Source: Xanthomonas arboricola pv. guizotiae
GTDB lineage: Bacteria; Pseudomonadota; Gammaproteobacteria; Xanthomonadales; Xanthomonadaceae
Assembly: GCF_002940205.1 (NCBI RefSeq)
Contig: NZ_MDSK01000032.1
Span: forward strand, 1 to 52,571
Length of the DNA stretch: 52,571 nucleotides
Reading direction: 5' to 3'
Below are positions 1 to 10,234 of the stretch, piece after piece. The notes beneath the pieces were generated by a model. The model was not told where the DNA came from. It worked only from the letters and a program-made list of their open reading frames with translations, and did no database searches. The position numbers were made by a program, and so were the translations under genes. How positions within the stretch are numbered: the stretch's first letter is position 1; each line of letters opens with the position of its first letter.

Positions 1-51
1 ACGTCGCATCGATCTCCACTTGGCGTTGCTTTCGCTCGCATCCTCCATCAT
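1..51 (-). CDS. Possible 5' end of an unidentified ORF running off the left edge
   Basis: Reading leftward from the ATG at 51-49 there are 17 open codons to the window edge, beginning MMEDASESNAKW. An AGGAAGAAGG purine stretch lies about 10 bases upstream, a plausible ribosome binding site. The ORF sits 96 bases downstream of the mutS stop and directly beyond the repeat at 71-90 that also occurs at the right edge, so it could be a transposase-like gene or simply the next chromosomal gene. I do not recognise the residues. It is reported only because start and ribosome site look real. Confidence 0.25.
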   Translation of the reverse strand, partial: MMEDASESNAKWRSMRR

Positions 52-70
52 CTGCTTACGCCTTCTTCCT

Positions 71-90
71 GGGTTTTGTTAGCCGCTCTT
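71..90 (-). repeat. Terminal-like repeat, copy 1 (exact match to 52480-52499)
   Basis: On the minus strand this 20-base word contains AGAGCGGCTAACAAAACCC. It is identical to the plus-strand word that begins one base after the stop of the last gene (52480-52499), and a near copy (AGAGCCGCTAACAAA) overlaps the mmsB stop at 20512. All three lie on the same strand as, and just 3' of, a gene. This pattern suits the end of an IS5-like element or a short mobile relic; no transposase is complete here. Confidence 0.5.
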
Positions 91-114
91 AGAGCCAGGC
101 AACTACGCTTTTAC

Positions 115-143
115 GATTCCCGATTCCCGATTCCCGAATCCCC
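115..143 (-). repeat. GATTCCC heptamer array (3 copies plus a variant)
   Basis: Three perfect tandem GATTCCC units occupy 115-135 and a GAATCCCC variant follows. The array lies between the mutS stop and the left-edge repeat. It belongs to the same heptamer family as the arrays near 35.8, 37.8, 44.1 and 44.6 kb, but here I see no opposing arm that would make a hairpin. Confidence 0.7.
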
Positions 144-147
144 GCAC

Positions 148-2769
148 TCAAAGCAACGCCTTCAACCGATACAAGGCTTCCAGCGCCTGCTTGGGCGTGA
201 GCTCGTCAGGGTCCAGCGCCTGCAGCGCCTCCTGCGCAGCGGACGAGGGCGCGGTAAACAGGCCGAACTGTTGCGGGGCGTCCAATGCGGCCGGCGCCAT
301 TTGTGCGACATGGCTTTCGCCGCCGCGTTGTTCCAGTTCGGCCAGGCGATGACGCGCCTGGGTCACCGCGGCCTTGGGCAAGCCGGCGAGCGCGGCGACC
401 TGCAGGCCGAAGCTGCGATTGGCCGGGCCATCCTTGACCGCATGCATGAACACCAGGCGCTCGCCGTGTTCGACCGCATCCAGATGCACGTTGGCGATGC
501 CGCTGGCACCACCGGCATGCGACTCGTCGGCCAGCGCGGTGAGCTCGAAGTAATGCGTGGCAAACAGCGTGTAGCAGCGATTGGTATGCGCCAGATGGCG
601 CGCAACGGCATCGGCCAGCGCCAGGCCATCGTAGGTGGAGGTGCCGCGGCCGATCTCGTCCATCAGCACCAGCGATTGCGGGGTGGCGTGGTGCAGGATG
701 TAGCTGGTTTCGGCCATTTCCACCATGAAGGTGGATTGCCCGCGCGCCAGATCGTCGCCCGCGCCGATGCGGGTGAGGATGCGGTCGATCGGCCCGATCA
801 CCGCGCGGCTGGCCGGCACATAGCTGCCGATGTGCGCCAGCAGCACGATCAGGGCGTTCTGGCGCATGTAGGTCGATTTACCGCCCATGTTCGGGCCGGT
901 GATGACCAGCATGCGGCGGTCGGCATGCAGCTCCAGATCGTTGGGTTCGAACGGCTGGTCGCGCACCGCTTCCACCACCGGGTGGCGGCCGCGTTCGATG
1001 CGCAGGCAGGGGGCGCTGTCCAGTTCCGGCTGCGACCAATCCAGTGCCTGCGCGCGTTCTGCGAATCCGGCCAGCACGTCGAGTTCGCTCAATGCACTCG
1101 CGCAACGCTTGAGACCTTCCAGCTCGCTGCCGAGTGCGTCGAGCAGGCCTTCGTACAGCAGCTTTTCGCGCGACAACGAGCGCTCGCGCGCCGACAGCAC
1201 CTTGTCCTCGAAGCTCTTGAGTTCTTCGGTGATGTAGCGCTCGGCGTTGGTCAGCGTCTGCCGGCGGCTGTAGTGCAGCGGGGCCTTCTCGGCCTGGCCT
1301 TTGCTGATCTCGATGTAGTAGCCATGTACGCGGTTGTAGCCGACCTTGAGCGTGGCGATGCCGCTGCTGGCGCGTTCCCGTTGTTCCAGGTCGATCAGGA
1401 ATTGATCGGCATTGGTGGACAGGCGGCGCAGCTCATCCAGATCGGCGTCGTAGCCGGTGGCGATCACGCCACCGTCGCTGAGCTTGAGCGGCGGTTGCTC
1501 CGCCACCGCGCTGATCAACAGGTGCGCGGTAGCATCGTGCTCGCCGAGTTCGGCATGCAGCGTCTGCAGGCGCGGCGAATCCAGTGGTGCGAGGATCGCG
1601 CGCACCTTCGGCAACAGCGCCAGGCCATCGCGCAAGGTGGAAAAATCGCGCGGGCGCGCCGAGCGCAGCGCCACGCGGGTGAGGATGCGTTCCAGATCGC
1701 CCAGCGCGCGGAAGGCCTCGCGCACGTCGGCATCGGCGCCGCTGTCGATCAGCGTGCCGACCGCGTGGTGGCGCTGCACCAGCACCTCGCGCAGGCGCAG
1801 CGGGCGGTGCAGCCAACGCCGCAGCAGGCGCCCGCCCATCGGCGTGACCGTGCTGTCCAGCACCCCGAGCAAGGTGTTGCGGGTGTCGCCATCGACGCGC
1901 GTGTCCAGCTCCAGATGCCGGCGCGTGGCCGCGTTCATCGAGATCGCCTCGCTGGCCACTTCCATCGCGATGGAGGTCAGATGCGGCAGCCGCTGTTTCT
2001 GGGTTTCCTCGACATAGCCCAGCAGCGCGCCAGCGGCGGCGGTAGCGCAGGGCTTGTCGTCGATGCCGAAGCCGGACAGGTCGTGCAACTTGAAGAACGC
2101 CAGCAACTGGCGCCGGCCGCTGTCGGCGTCGAACAACCACGGTGGCCGCCGCCGCACGCCGACGCGGCCACGCAGGAACTCCGGCCAGTTGTCTTCGTCG
2201 GGCACCAGCAGCTCGGCCGGTTCCAGGCGCGCGATTTCCGCTTCCAGCGCGTCCACGCTGTCCACTTCGTTGACCAGAAAACGCCCGCCGGCCAGATCGG
2301 CCCAGGCCAGGCCGTAGCCTTGCTTGCTGCGCGAGATCGCCATCAGCAAGGTGTCGCGGCGTTCGTCCAGCAGCGCCTCGTCGGTGACCGTGCCGGGGGT
2401 GACGATGCGCACCACCTTGCGCTCGACCAGGCCCTTGGCCAGCGCCGGGTCGCCGATCTGCTCGCAGATCGCCACCGACTCGCCCAAGGCCACCAGCCGC
2501 GCCAGATAGCCCTCGTAGGCATGCACCGGCACGCCCGCCATCGGGATCGGCGCACCGCCGGAGCTGCCGCGCTGGGTCAGGGTGATGTCGAGCAGCCGCG
2601 CCGCCTTGCGCGCATCGTCGTAGAACAGCTCGTAGAAATCGCCCATGCGGAAGAACAGCAGCAGGTCGGGGTAGTCCGACTTGGCGGCGAAGAATTGCTT
2701 CATGAGGGGTGTGTGCTCTACAGCCCCGCCGGTGTTCTTGGTTTTCTCTTTTGTGTCAGTGCTTTGCAA
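148..2769 (-). CDS. mutS: DNA mismatch repair protein MutS
   Basis: MutS recognises mismatches and small loops and starts methyl-independent or -dependent repair with MutL. The N-terminal mismatch-binding region shows the Phe-X-Glu type segment MGDFYELF, and the C-terminal ATPase shows Walker [11 protein letters not shown] and the Walker B/signature stretch [14 protein letters not shown]. The length of about 873 residues is normal for the family. I place the start at a TTG (2769-2767) giving [12 protein letters not shown], because GGAAGAA lies 6 bases upstream. The frame also extends to another TTG at 2817, but the added residues do not look conserved. It stands alone on the minus strand, downstream of an 807-base gap. 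Confidence 0.97.
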   Translation of the reverse strand: MQSTDTKEKTKNTGGAVEHTPLMKQFFAAKSDYPDLLLFFRMGDFYELFYDDARKAARLLDITLTQRGSSGGAPIPMAGVPVHAYEGYLARLVALGESVAICEQIGDPALAKGLVERKVVRIVTPGTVTDEALLDERRDTLLMAISRSKQGYGLAWADLAGGRFLVNEVDSVDALEAEIARLEPAELLVPDEDNWPEFLRGRVGVRRRPPWLFDADSGRRQLLAFFKLHDLSGFGIDDKPCATAAAGALLGYVEETQKQRLPHLTSIAMEVASEAISMNAATRRHLELDTRVDGDTRNTLLGVLDSTVTPMGGRLLRRWLHRPLRLREVLVQRHHAVGTLIDSGADADVREAFRALGDLERILTRVALRSARPRDFSTLRDGLALLPKVRAILAPLDSPRLQTLHAELGEHDATAHLLISAVAEQPPLKLSDGGVIATGYDADLDELRRLSTNADQFLIDLEQRERASSGIATLKVGYNRVHGYYIEISKGQAEKAPLHYSRRQTLTNAERYITEELKSFEDKVLSARERSLSREKLLYEGLLDALGSELEGLKRCASALSELDVLAGFAERAQALDWSQPELDSAPCLRIERGRHPVVEAVRDQPFEPNDLELHADRRMLVITGPNMGGKSTYMRQNALIVLLAHIGSYVPASRAVIGPIDRILTRIGAGDDLARGQSTFMVEMAETSYILHHATPQSLVLMDEIGRGTSTYDGLALADAVARHLAHTNRCYTLFATHYFELTALADESHAGGASGIANVHLDAVEHGERLVFMHAVKDGPANRSFGLQVAALAGLPKAAVTQARHRLAELEQRGGESHVAQMAPAALDAPQQFGLFTAPSSAAQEALQALDPDELTPKQALEALYRLKALL

Positions 2770-3576
2770 GAAATGTTCTTCCGGGATGTGGCGGTCAATC
2801 AGGGGCGCCAGCGGCAAGTCACAGTGATTTGTGGCGACGCGATTGCGACGACCCTCTAAACGGGATCAAACCGATATTGCAACGAAGTGGACCAGTAGTT
2901 GGGATCGCACCAGATGTTGCGATGGAACCAGGAGCCAGCTCAAGTCGGCGCGGACGCAAGTTTAAGCTCATCCACCGACGAATCCTTGCGCCGGCGGTCG
3001 AGGGGGCCGGCCCTAGATGGGCGATTGGCCATCGGGCCCGGGCCTTCAGACTTCCACTGCTGGATCGCTCAAGGCATACCGCCGCTGTAGCGGATGAATC
3101 CGCGACATCGTCGTTCGTGCGCACGGCTGCCGGCTGGGCGTCCTGATCCCTGAGAGTGTGGCCTGGGCAGCCCGAGCACTTGCTGCTACGCCACGACCTG
3201 TGGACTTCCCGCAAGTCAGTGCCAGCCAAAATGAGACGTCTACGACCAATGTTGATGACAAAACTTGGCAGGTTTTAGCCCGCCGACGCTGTCGTGCGGT
3301 CTTTGTTGGTTGTCGTCGGCCAGCCATTGTCCGTTCTGTTCGCGGAACGCGCTGCGCGCACGCAAGATACAGGCGTACGAGCCCCAGCAGCGCAGCGTGC
3401 GGCGCGGCAATCAGCCGTCAAACGACGCATGCCCGGCTTGCTACGCACGCTGTTCGGCGCTCGCCGCGCAAAGGCCTGCATGTGCGCGGCGCATTGCACA
3501 AAACGCCTGTTGCTTTGGGACTCTTTCGCCTTGGGAAAAAGCTAAGATCGATGCTTATGCAAAGACGGAGGCGCTA
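2770..3576. other. 807-base stretch without a convincing gene
   Basis: Between the divergent mutS and fucosidase starts no frame gives a protein with recognisable domains. The predicted ORFs on both strands are Arg/Ala/Pro-rich and overlap each other, as expected from GC-rich noncoding DNA. The region should contain the two divergent promoters. I see no clear hairpin-plus-T terminator, tRNA or IS. Local composition is less GC-rich than in the neighbours around 2850-2960 and 3220-3270. It may hold decayed genes. Confidence 0.5.
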
Positions 3577-5505
3577 ATGATCGATCGTCGTACTTTTCTT
3601 GCCACGGGTGTGGCGGCCGCTGCCGCCAGCTTCAGCGCATCGGCGGCTAGGATCGCGCAGACGCCGCGCGTCAACGCGCCGGCGCCGTGGGGTGCGCTGC
3701 CCAGCAAGCGCCAGCTGCGCTGGCATCGGTGGGAGCAATACGCCTTCGTGCATTTTGCGATGAACACCTTCACCGACAAGGAATGGGGCTACGGCGACGA
3801 GGATCCGCGCAAGTTCGATCCCAGCGATTTTTCAGCCGATCAAATTGTTGCTGCTGCCAAGGCCGGCAATCTGAAAGGGCTTATTTTCACGGCCAAGCAT
3901 CACGATGGGTTTTGTCTTTGGCCGACGCGCCTGACCGAGCATTGCATCCGCAACTCGCCCTACAAGAACGGCAAGGGCGACATCGTCGGGGAGATGGCAG
4001 CGGCGTGCCGACGCGCTGGCCTGGCGTTCGGGCTCTATCTCTCGCCCTGGGATCGCAACCACGCCGAGTATGGTCGCCCCGGCTATATCGACTATTTCCG
4101 CAAGCAGATCGTCGAACTCTGCACGAGCTATGGCGACCTGTTCGAGTTCTGGTTCGACGGCGCCAACGGCGGCGACGGCTATTACGGTGGAGCGCGCGAA
4201 TCGCGCAAGATCGATGCGCCCGCGTATTACAACTGGCCACGGATGATCGAGTTGGTGCATCGGCACCAGCCGATGGCCTGCACCTTCGACCCGCTCGGCG
4301 CCGATATCCGCTGGGGCGGCAACGAGGATGGCATCGCCGGCGATCCGTCCTGGCCGACCATGCCCAATGCCCCCTACACCCAGGAAAACGGCAATTCCGG
4401 CGTGCGCGGCGCGGCGCTGTGGTGGCCGGCCGAAACCAATACATCGATTCGCCCGGGCTGGTTCTACCATGCCGACGAAGACGGCAAGGTGCGCAGCCCG
4501 GAGAATCTGGTGCGCTATTTCGACACCTCCGTCGCGCGCGGCACCAACATGAACCTCAATCTTCCGCCCGACCGACGCGGCCGCATTCCCGACCATGACG
4601 TGGCGGTGCTGCAAAGTTTTGGTGATGCGATCCGCGCCAGCTTCGCCATCGATCTGGCCAAGGGCGCAAAGGCCAGCGCCAGCGCGTCGCGCGGCGCCGG
4701 GTTCGAGCCGGCGCGCGTGCTCGACCGCCAGCCGGACAGCTACTGGTCCACGCCGGACGATGTCACCACGCCGACGTTGACGCTGGAATTGTCGGCGGTG
4801 CAAACCTTCGATCTGATCCGGCTGCGCGAACACCTGCCGCTGGGCGTGCGCGTCACCCGTTTCGCGGTCGAGGCCGAGGTCGATGGGCAATGGCGGCGAC
4901 TGGCCGAAGCGCAGTGCATCGGTGCACAGCGCATCGTGCGGCTGGACCGCCCGGTCGCCGCACGCCGGGTGCGCCTGGTCGTGCTGGAGGCGCCGGTGTG
5001 CCCGGCGATCAGCGAATTCGCGCTGTTCCGCGCCGTTGCGCCCGTGCCGGTCGCGCGGCCGACCGCGAACGCGCCAGACGTGCTGTCCACCGCCGGCTGG
5101 CGCATTGTCGAGGCGAGCGCGCCAGGAGCGGACACGTTGCTGGACGACGATGCCAGCACCATCTGGGTCACGCCCGCGCCGACGCCCGGCCATCCCGCGC
5201 AGGCAACCATCGACCTCGGTGCGCTGTGTCAGGTTGCCGGTTTCAGCCTCACCCCCTCGCGCACGGTGATGAACGGTGCGGCGCCGCCGAAGGGCTATCG
5301 CGCCGAAACCAGCGAAGATGGTCAGCACTGGCAGCCGGCCGGCGCCGGCGAGCTGTCCAACATCGCCTACGCGCTCTCGACCCAACGCCTCAATTTTCCC
5401 GGGGTCCGCCAGATCCGCTATTTGCGGCTGTCGTTCGCGGAAACGGCGGTGCCCGCCGAGCGGCTGGCGATCGCGGGGATCGGTGCGTTCTCACGCTTGC
5501 GATGA
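3577..5505 (+). CDS. Secreted alpha-L-fucosidase, GH29, with two C-terminal discoidin-like modules
   Basis: GH29 enzymes remove terminal L-fucose from glycans such as xyloglucan or glycoproteins with retention. The N-terminus MIDRRTFLATGVAAAAAS is a likely Tat signal, so the protein should be exported folded. The catalytic barrel (about 40-350) has AKHHDGFCLW and FWFDGANG; Asp194 is the predicted nucleophile. Residues 350-642 appear to be two F5/8-type C (CBM32-like) modules. ATG 3577 is chosen over an upstream in-frame extension to 3265 because GGAG sits 7 bases before it and the signal follows directly. The neighbouring minus-strand galactan genes suggest a shared role in plant cell-wall breakdown. 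Confidence 0.93.
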   Translation: MIDRRTFLATGVAAAAASFSASAARIAQTPRVNAPAPWGALPSKRQLRWHRWEQYAFVHFAMNTFTDKEWGYGDEDPRKFDPSDFSADQIVAAAKAGNLKGLIFTAKHHDGFCLWPTRLTEHCIRNSPYKNGKGDIVGEMAAACRRAGLAFGLYLSPWDRNHAEYGRPGYIDYFRKQIVELCTSYGDLFEFWFDGANGGDGYYGGARESRKIDAPAYYNWPRMIELVHRHQPMACTFDPLGADIRWGGNEDGIAGDPSWPTMPNAPYTQENGNSGVRGAALWWPAETNTSIRPGWFYHADEDGKVRSPENLVRYFDTSVARGTNMNLNLPPDRRGRIPDHDVAVLQSFGDAIRASFAIDLAKGAKASASASRGAGFEPARVLDRQPDSYWSTPDDVTTPTLTLELSAVQTFDLIRLREHLPLGVRVTRFAVEAEVDGQWRRLAEAQCIGAQRIVRLDRPVAARRVRLVVLEAPVCPAISEFALFRAVAPVPVARPTANAPDVLSTAGWRIVEASAPGADTLLDDDASTIWVTPAPTPGHPAQATIDLGALCQVAGFSLTPSRTVMNGAAPPKGYRAETSEDGQHWQPAGAGELSNIAYALSTQRLNFPGVRQIRYLRLSFAETAVPAERLAIAGIGAFSRLR

Positions 5506-5718
5506 GGCTTGCGCTCCCGCGCCGCCATGCGCCGCGCGGGAGCACATCGTTGCGGTGACGCAGTGTCGCGGGCATGAGGTGGATCAGGCGAAGCGATCGA
5601 GAGAGAAATCACCTGTTCGCAGCATGTGGTGACCTGAATCTTGAACCGTGCTTGCACACCGTCGTTCCGGATGACGCGCTATGGTGCGCGACGCACGAGG
5701 CAAGCGATTCGGTTGGAT

Positions 5719-6024
5719 ATGGAACAGAAACAGCAAGAGTGGATGCAGGCCGTGACCGAGGCGCTCAGCGACCTGCTGGCCGCACGCGTGGCGCAGGCCA
5801 CGCTGCTGGAAGCGATGATGGTCTCGCATCCCGATCCGGTGATGCTGCGCAAGGCGTGGGACGAGCTGTCGTCCCAGCGCATCGCATATGTCGCGCAGAA
5901 AAAGGCGGTCGCCACCGATCCGCGGCCGATGGATGCCTACACGCTTGAGCAGTTCCAGGCGTGGGAAGAAAAGCTCAGCCGCTACTTTCCGCGTGCGCCG
6001 GATGCAGGGAGCGCGGATGCGTGA
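5719..6024 (+). CDS. Small conserved-looking hypothetical protein, 101 aa
   Basis: The protein MEQKQQEWMQAVTEAL... is rich in Gln, Glu and Ala, predicted mostly helical, with no signal peptide, membrane segment or cysteines. The natural-looking amino-acid composition, in contrast to the Arg-rich shadow frames around it, supports coding. The frame is open upstream to 5641, but the first 26 extra residues are Arg-rich and unlike the rest, so the ATG at 5719 is preferred; no strong ribosome site is seen. It lies between the fucosidase and the convergent GH2 gene. I do not recognise a family. Confidence 0.6.
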   Translation: MEQKQQEWMQAVTEALSDLLAARVAQATLLEAMMVSHPDPVMLRKAWDELSSQRIAYVAQKKAVATDPRPMDAYTLEQFQAWEEKLSRYFPRAPDAGSADA

Positions 6025-6215
6025 ACCGGCCCGCCAGCAATCCAGTCGCGCGACCTAGCGGCGGTGGGCCGGGCGGGTGTCGCCACCGCCTGTCGCTTGC
6101 GCACGCAGGCGCAGGCGACTGACTGTGCCGGGAGCCGGTCATGGCTCTCAGTCCTGCGGTCGGTTGGTGCCGACATGGTTCCTGATAATCACTGCAGCCG
6201 CTGCTACGGCCTGCG

Positions 6216-8783
6216 TCATGCCACCGATGCGCGCAGTTTGGCCTTGTCGGCCTCCAGGCGCAGGGTGGCAGCGGCAAGGCCGGGTGCGGTGGCCTGCAAG
6301 ACGATGCTGCCGGCGCTGCGCGTGCTCTGCAGCAGGGCCGCACACAGTCCATTGAATGCCTTGCGTTGCGGCGCCTTGTCGTCCTCATGGCTGGCGGGGT
6401 CGCCGTTGCCCACGCCGATCAACCGCGCAGGGCCGCGCAGCGCGAACTGCACCAGGTTGTCGGCGGTCGGCACCAGGCGGCCCTGCGCATCGACGATCTC
6501 CACCTTGACCACCGCCACGTCTTCGGCATCGGCGCGCACTGCATTGCGGTCGCAGCTCAGGCGGATCGCTGCCGGCTTGCCGGCCGTCTCGCGGCGTTCG
6601 CTGAGCACCAAGTTGCCGCCGCGATAGCCGCGTGCCTCGATCACGCCCGGTGCGTAGGCCACGCGCCATTCGACATGGCCGTAGGCCGGCACCTGCTGCA
6701 GGCCCTGGCTGACGCCGTTGACCAGCAGTTCCACCGCTTCGAGATTGCTGTGGCACCAGACCTGGACGCGGCCCTTGTCATCGGGCTGCAGCAGGCCGTC
6801 CCAGTTCCAGTGCGGGAACAGATGCAGCACCGGTTCGCTGGTCCACTGCGCGCGGTAGTACCAGTAGTTGTCCTTGGGAAACCCGCAACTGTCGAGCACG
6901 CCGAACTGCGAGGCGACATTCGGCCAGCGGTTGTAGGGCGTGGGTTCGCCGCGATAGTCGAAGCCGGTCCAGATGAAGCCGCCGGCGATATACGGGCGCT
7001 GCGCGACATAGCTCCACCAGGCTTCGGCGGTGCTGGCCCACCAGGGGTGATCCAGGTCGTAGGCGCGGGTGTAGCCGCGCGCGTCGTCGCGCTGGTAGTT
7101 GCCGCGCACCGACACGGTGCTGCCGGTTTCGCTGCCGTAGATCGGAATGTGCGGATACTGCGCGTGGAAGCCATCCATCTGGCTGGTGCGGTAGTTGAAA
7201 CCGACCACGTCGACGACCTGGCCGACGCCATCGCCAAAGCCCTTGTCCATGGCGAAGGTGGTGGGGCGGGTGGGATCGAGCTGGCGCACGCGTTGCTGCA
7301 TGCGGCTGACGATGCGCGCGCCGCGCTCGGTGACCTGCTGCGGTTCTTCGTTGCCGAGCGACCACAGGATCACGCTGGGATGATTGCGCCCGCGCCGCAC
7401 CATCGTCTCCAGTTCGCCCATTGCCTCGGGGTCGGTGGACATGCGGCGGGTTTCCTCGATCACGAACATGCCGAGGCGGTCGCACAGCGCGAGCAGTTCG
7501 GGCGTGGCCGGATTGTGCGAGCTGCGGTACGCGTTGCAGCCCATCGACTTGAGCTGGCGCAGGCGCCATGCGTGCAGGCTGTCGGGGATGGCGGTGCCGA
7601 CGCCGGCGTGGTCCTGGTGGTTGTTGGTGCCGTGCAGCTTGAGCGGCGCGCCGTTCAACAGGAAGCCGCGCTGCGCATCGAAGACGGCGGTGCGCACGCC
7701 GAACGGGGTAACCAGCGCATCGACCGTCTTGCCGTCGCTGTGCACGCTGGTGGTCAGACTGTAGAGCTGCGGGGTATCGATCGACCATAGCGCCGCTTCG
7801 CCGAGCGGCAGGGTCTGTTCGACGAGGTGCACCTGGCCGAGTGCAACGGTGATCGCTGCGCTGGCTGCCTGTGCGACGACGCGTCCATCCGGCGCCGTCA
7901 CGCGCGCCTGCACCGTGCACTGGCGCGGGGTGCTGCCGTCGTTGCGCACCTCGGTGGACAGCTGCGCGGTGGCGGTGGCGCCTTGCAGTGTGCTGCGCAC
8001 GAACACGCCATCCCGCGGCAGGTGCAGCGGGTCGGTCTTGTGCAACCACAGATGGCGATAGATGCCGGCGCCTTCGTAGAACCAGCCTTCGCCCAGCGTG
8101 GCGTCCACGCGCACCGCGATCAGGTTGGGCTTGCCATAGTCGAGCACGTCGCTGAGGTCGACCTCGAAGCCGCAATAACCGCTGGCATTGCGCCCGACGA
8201 TATGGCCGTTGCAGAACACGATGCAGTCGCGGAACACGCCGTCGAACACCAGGCTGATGCGCTTGCCGAGATCGCCTGCGGGGATCTGCAGCACGCGGCG
8301 ATACCAGCCCACGCTGGTTTCCGGAAAGCTCGTGCCCAGCGGCTTGTAGCCGTGCGCGGCGGCCGGATCTTCCTCGGTGATGGTGGCCGAGATCGGTTCC
8401 TGCCGGAAGGGCAGGGTGACGGCCCAGTCGTGCGGCAAGTCCACCTGCTGCCAGGCACTGTCGTCGAACGCCAGCTGCGCGGCGGTCGCGGTGTCCTTGC
8501 CGGCCTTGGCGAAGGTGCGCTGGAAGGTGCCGAATTCGAAATCGCGCGATGCATCGCTGGCATGGCCCAAGTGGAAGCGCCACCCGAAGTCGAACAGCAG
8601 ACGCTCCCGCGGCGCCAGTGCTGCATCGCCTAACGCTGCTGTTGTTGCGCTGCTTTTCGGCGCAGCCGGTGCCGCTGCGGCGCCCGCCGAGACCAATGCA
8701 CCGGCTGCGCCCACCGGCAACGCGGCGCTCACGCCACTGGCCAGCATGCCGCGCAGCAATTCGCGTCGATTGATGCCACTCAT
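6216..8783 (-). CDS. Beta-galactosidase-like glycoside hydrolase, GH2, exported
   Basis: GH2 enzymes hydrolyse terminal beta-galactose, glucuronate or mannose residues. The N-terminus MSGINRRELLRGMLASG carries a twin-arginine motif. The domain order is a sugar-binding jelly roll (about 60-240), an Ig-like domain (250-365), a TIM barrel (about 370-650) and C-terminal beta domains (DUF4982-like plus Ig-like, 650-855). The predicted acid/base is Glu479 in SLGNEEPQ and the nucleophile is Glu552 in YGSETGS. Its ATG overlaps the stop of the upstream GH53 gene (ATGA), implying translational coupling. Clearing galactose from galactan oligosaccharides made by GH53 is the likely job; the exact linkage cannot be told from sequence. 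Confidence 0.93.
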   Translation of the reverse strand: MSGINRRELLRGMLASGVSAALPVGAAGALVSAGAAAAPAAPKSSATTAALGDAALAPRERLLFDFGWRFHLGHASDASRDFEFGTFQRTFAKAGKDTATAAQLAFDDSAWQQVDLPHDWAVTLPFRQEPISATITEEDPAAAHGYKPLGTSFPETSVGWYRRVLQIPAGDLGKRISLVFDGVFRDCIVFCNGHIVGRNASGYCGFEVDLSDVLDYGKPNLIAVRVDATLGEGWFYEGAGIYRHLWLHKTDPLHLPRDGVFVRSTLQGATATAQLSTEVRNDGSTPRQCTVQARVTAPDGRVVAQAASAAITVALGQVHLVEQTLPLGEAALWSIDTPQLYSLTTSVHSDGKTVDALVTPFGVRTAVFDAQRGFLLNGAPLKLHGTNNHQDHAGVGTAIPDSLHAWRLRQLKSMGCNAYRSSHNPATPELLALCDRLGMFVIEETRRMSTDPEAMGELETMVRRGRNHPSVILWSLGNEEPQQVTERGARIVSRMQQRVRQLDPTRPTTFAMDKGFGDGVGQVVDVVGFNYRTSQMDGFHAQYPHIPIYGSETGSTVSVRGNYQRDDARGYTRAYDLDHPWWASTAEAWWSYVAQRPYIAGGFIWTGFDYRGEPTPYNRWPNVASQFGVLDSCGFPKDNYWYYRAQWTSEPVLHLFPHWNWDGLLQPDDKGRVQVWCHSNLEAVELLVNGVSQGLQQVPAYGHVEWRVAYAPGVIEARGYRGGNLVLSERRETAGKPAAIRLSCDRNAVRADAEDVAVVKVEIVDAQGRLVPTADNLVQFALRGPARLIGVGNGDPASHEDDKAPQRKAFNGLCAALLQSTRSAGSIVLQATAPGLAAATLRLEADKAKLRASVA

Positions 8784-9997
8784 GGCTGCGTCCTTTTGCC
8801 GGCATCTGCAGAATTGTCTGGCGTGCTCGCATCACGCTTGCTTGCGTCAGGTTTGCTCGACGCAGGCACACCGGTATACGGGTGGCGCATGAAGTCGATC
8901 GCCGGCAGCACCTCGTTGCCGTGCTTGAAGTCGAAGAAGCTGGCGTTTTCCCACGACGAGCCGGTGCCCCAGCGCGTCTTGCAGCTGCTGCTGGTCCATG
9001 CCGGCTCCCAGTACACGACGCCGGCGCCGCCGGTGTCGATCACCAGCTGGGTGAGATCGACCAGATAGCGGAACTGGCCCTGCGGCGTGGCCGGGTAGCC
9101 GGGAATCAGCGAGTCTTCGCCGAGCAGATTGTGCGAGGTGTCGCCGGAGTCCAGCGTCCACGGATACGCGGTTTCCACCACCACCACGTCGGCAGCGTAG
9201 CGGCCGCGCAGGCGCTTGATGGTCTTGCCCAGCTCGGCCATCGATTGCGTGGACCACTTGCGGTAGTAGCTGATGCCGATCAGATCGTAGTCGGTGACGC
9301 CGGCCTTGGTTGCGTCGGCAAACCATGGTTCCACATTCTCCGGCTGGGCGATATGCAGCATCACCCGCGGCTTAATCGCCGAACGTGCGCTGATATCGCG
9401 CACCGCCTTGATGCCGGCGTTGAACAGCTTGGCGTTGCGCTGCCAGTTGATGGGGCGTTTTTTGTCCCAGGGCGTGCTGTCCATCAGGTCGGAGTTGCTT
9501 TCGTTACCTACCTGCACCAGCTCCGGCATCAGGCCGGCGCGGTCGAGTGCGCTCAGCGTGTCGTAGGTGAAGCCATACAGCGTGCGCGCCAGCTCGTCGG
9601 TGTCGGTGATGCTGGCCCAGGCCTTGGGAATCAGCTGTTTTTCGCCGTCGGCCCAGTCGTCGGAATAGTGCAGGTCCAGCAGCACCTGCATGCCTTGCGC
9701 GCGTGCACGCGCGATGGTTTTCTTGACGTCGGACAGGTCGCTGTACGTGGTCCAGCGCGCATCGTTCCACAAGCGCACGCGCACCAGATTGGCTCCGTGC
9801 GCATGGAACAGTTCGAACGGGTCCTTGACCACGCCATTCTCGCGGTACTGCACGCCGCATTCCTCCATCTCGTTGACGTAGGACAGGTCCGCGCCCAGAT
9901 ACAGCGTGGCGGGGGCGGGGGCCGGGGCGGCGTGTGCGAAGGTGGAGATGGCCAGCGCCAGTAGCGCGGGCGTCCAGAGGCGGCGTGTGGAGCGCAT
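8780..9997 (-). CDS. Arabinogalactan endo-beta-1,4-galactanase, GH53
   Basis: GH53 enzymes cut beta-1,4-galactan side chains of pectin (type I arabinogalactan). The start is set at 9997 (MRSTRRLWTPALLALAIS...), which gives a Sec signal peptide ending near AHA and has GAGGA upstream; the open frame continues to 10216 but without sense. The 405-residue protein contains ADLSYVNEMEE near the mature N-terminus, the acid/base Glu166 in VQVGNES and the nucleophile Glu275 in VVVETAYPW. The C-terminal 30 residues are a Lys/Asp/Ser-rich tail. It precedes GH2 in a coupled operon and follows the TonB receptor gene. Confidence 0.94.
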   Translation of the reverse strand: MRSTRRLWTPALLALAISTFAHAAPAPAPATLYLGADLSYVNEMEECGVQYRENGVVKDPFELFHAHGANLVRVRLWNDARWTTYSDLSDVKKTIARARAQGMQVLLDLHYSDDWADGEKQLIPKAWASITDTDELARTLYGFTYDTLSALDRAGLMPELVQVGNESNSDLMDSTPWDKKRPINWQRNAKLFNAGIKAVRDISARSAIKPRVMLHIAQPENVEPWFADATKAGVTDYDLIGISYYRKWSTQSMAELGKTIKRLRGRYAADVVVVETAYPWTLDSGDTSHNLLGEDSLIPGYPATPQGQFRYLVDLTQLVIDTGGAGVVYWEPAWTSSSCKTRWGTGSSWENASFFDFKHGNEVLPAIDFMRHPYTGVPASSKPDASKRDASTPDNSADAGKRTQP

Positions 9998-10234
9998 GCA
10001 ATTCCTCGACAGATAACACAAGGAGCGGGTGACAGCATGCCGCAGGCGGCGGTGCTGCTGCGCTGCCGCTGTGCAGCATCCAAACTTAGGTGACAGATTG
10101 GATTCCACACAGCGGCTGCGGCGGTGTGCAGGTGTGTGCAGCGATCGAGTGGCTGCACAGAACCTGCGCAGGCGATCAGACAACACGTCGAGCACTGAGC
10201 GATTCGTAGCGGGCAATCGTGGTGCGCGCTGCGC

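Noticed and set aside
76..2859. Plus-strand open frame of 927 codons
   Set aside because: It is antisense to mutS, which has all family motifs; the translation is Gln/Arg/His/Ala-rich without domains.
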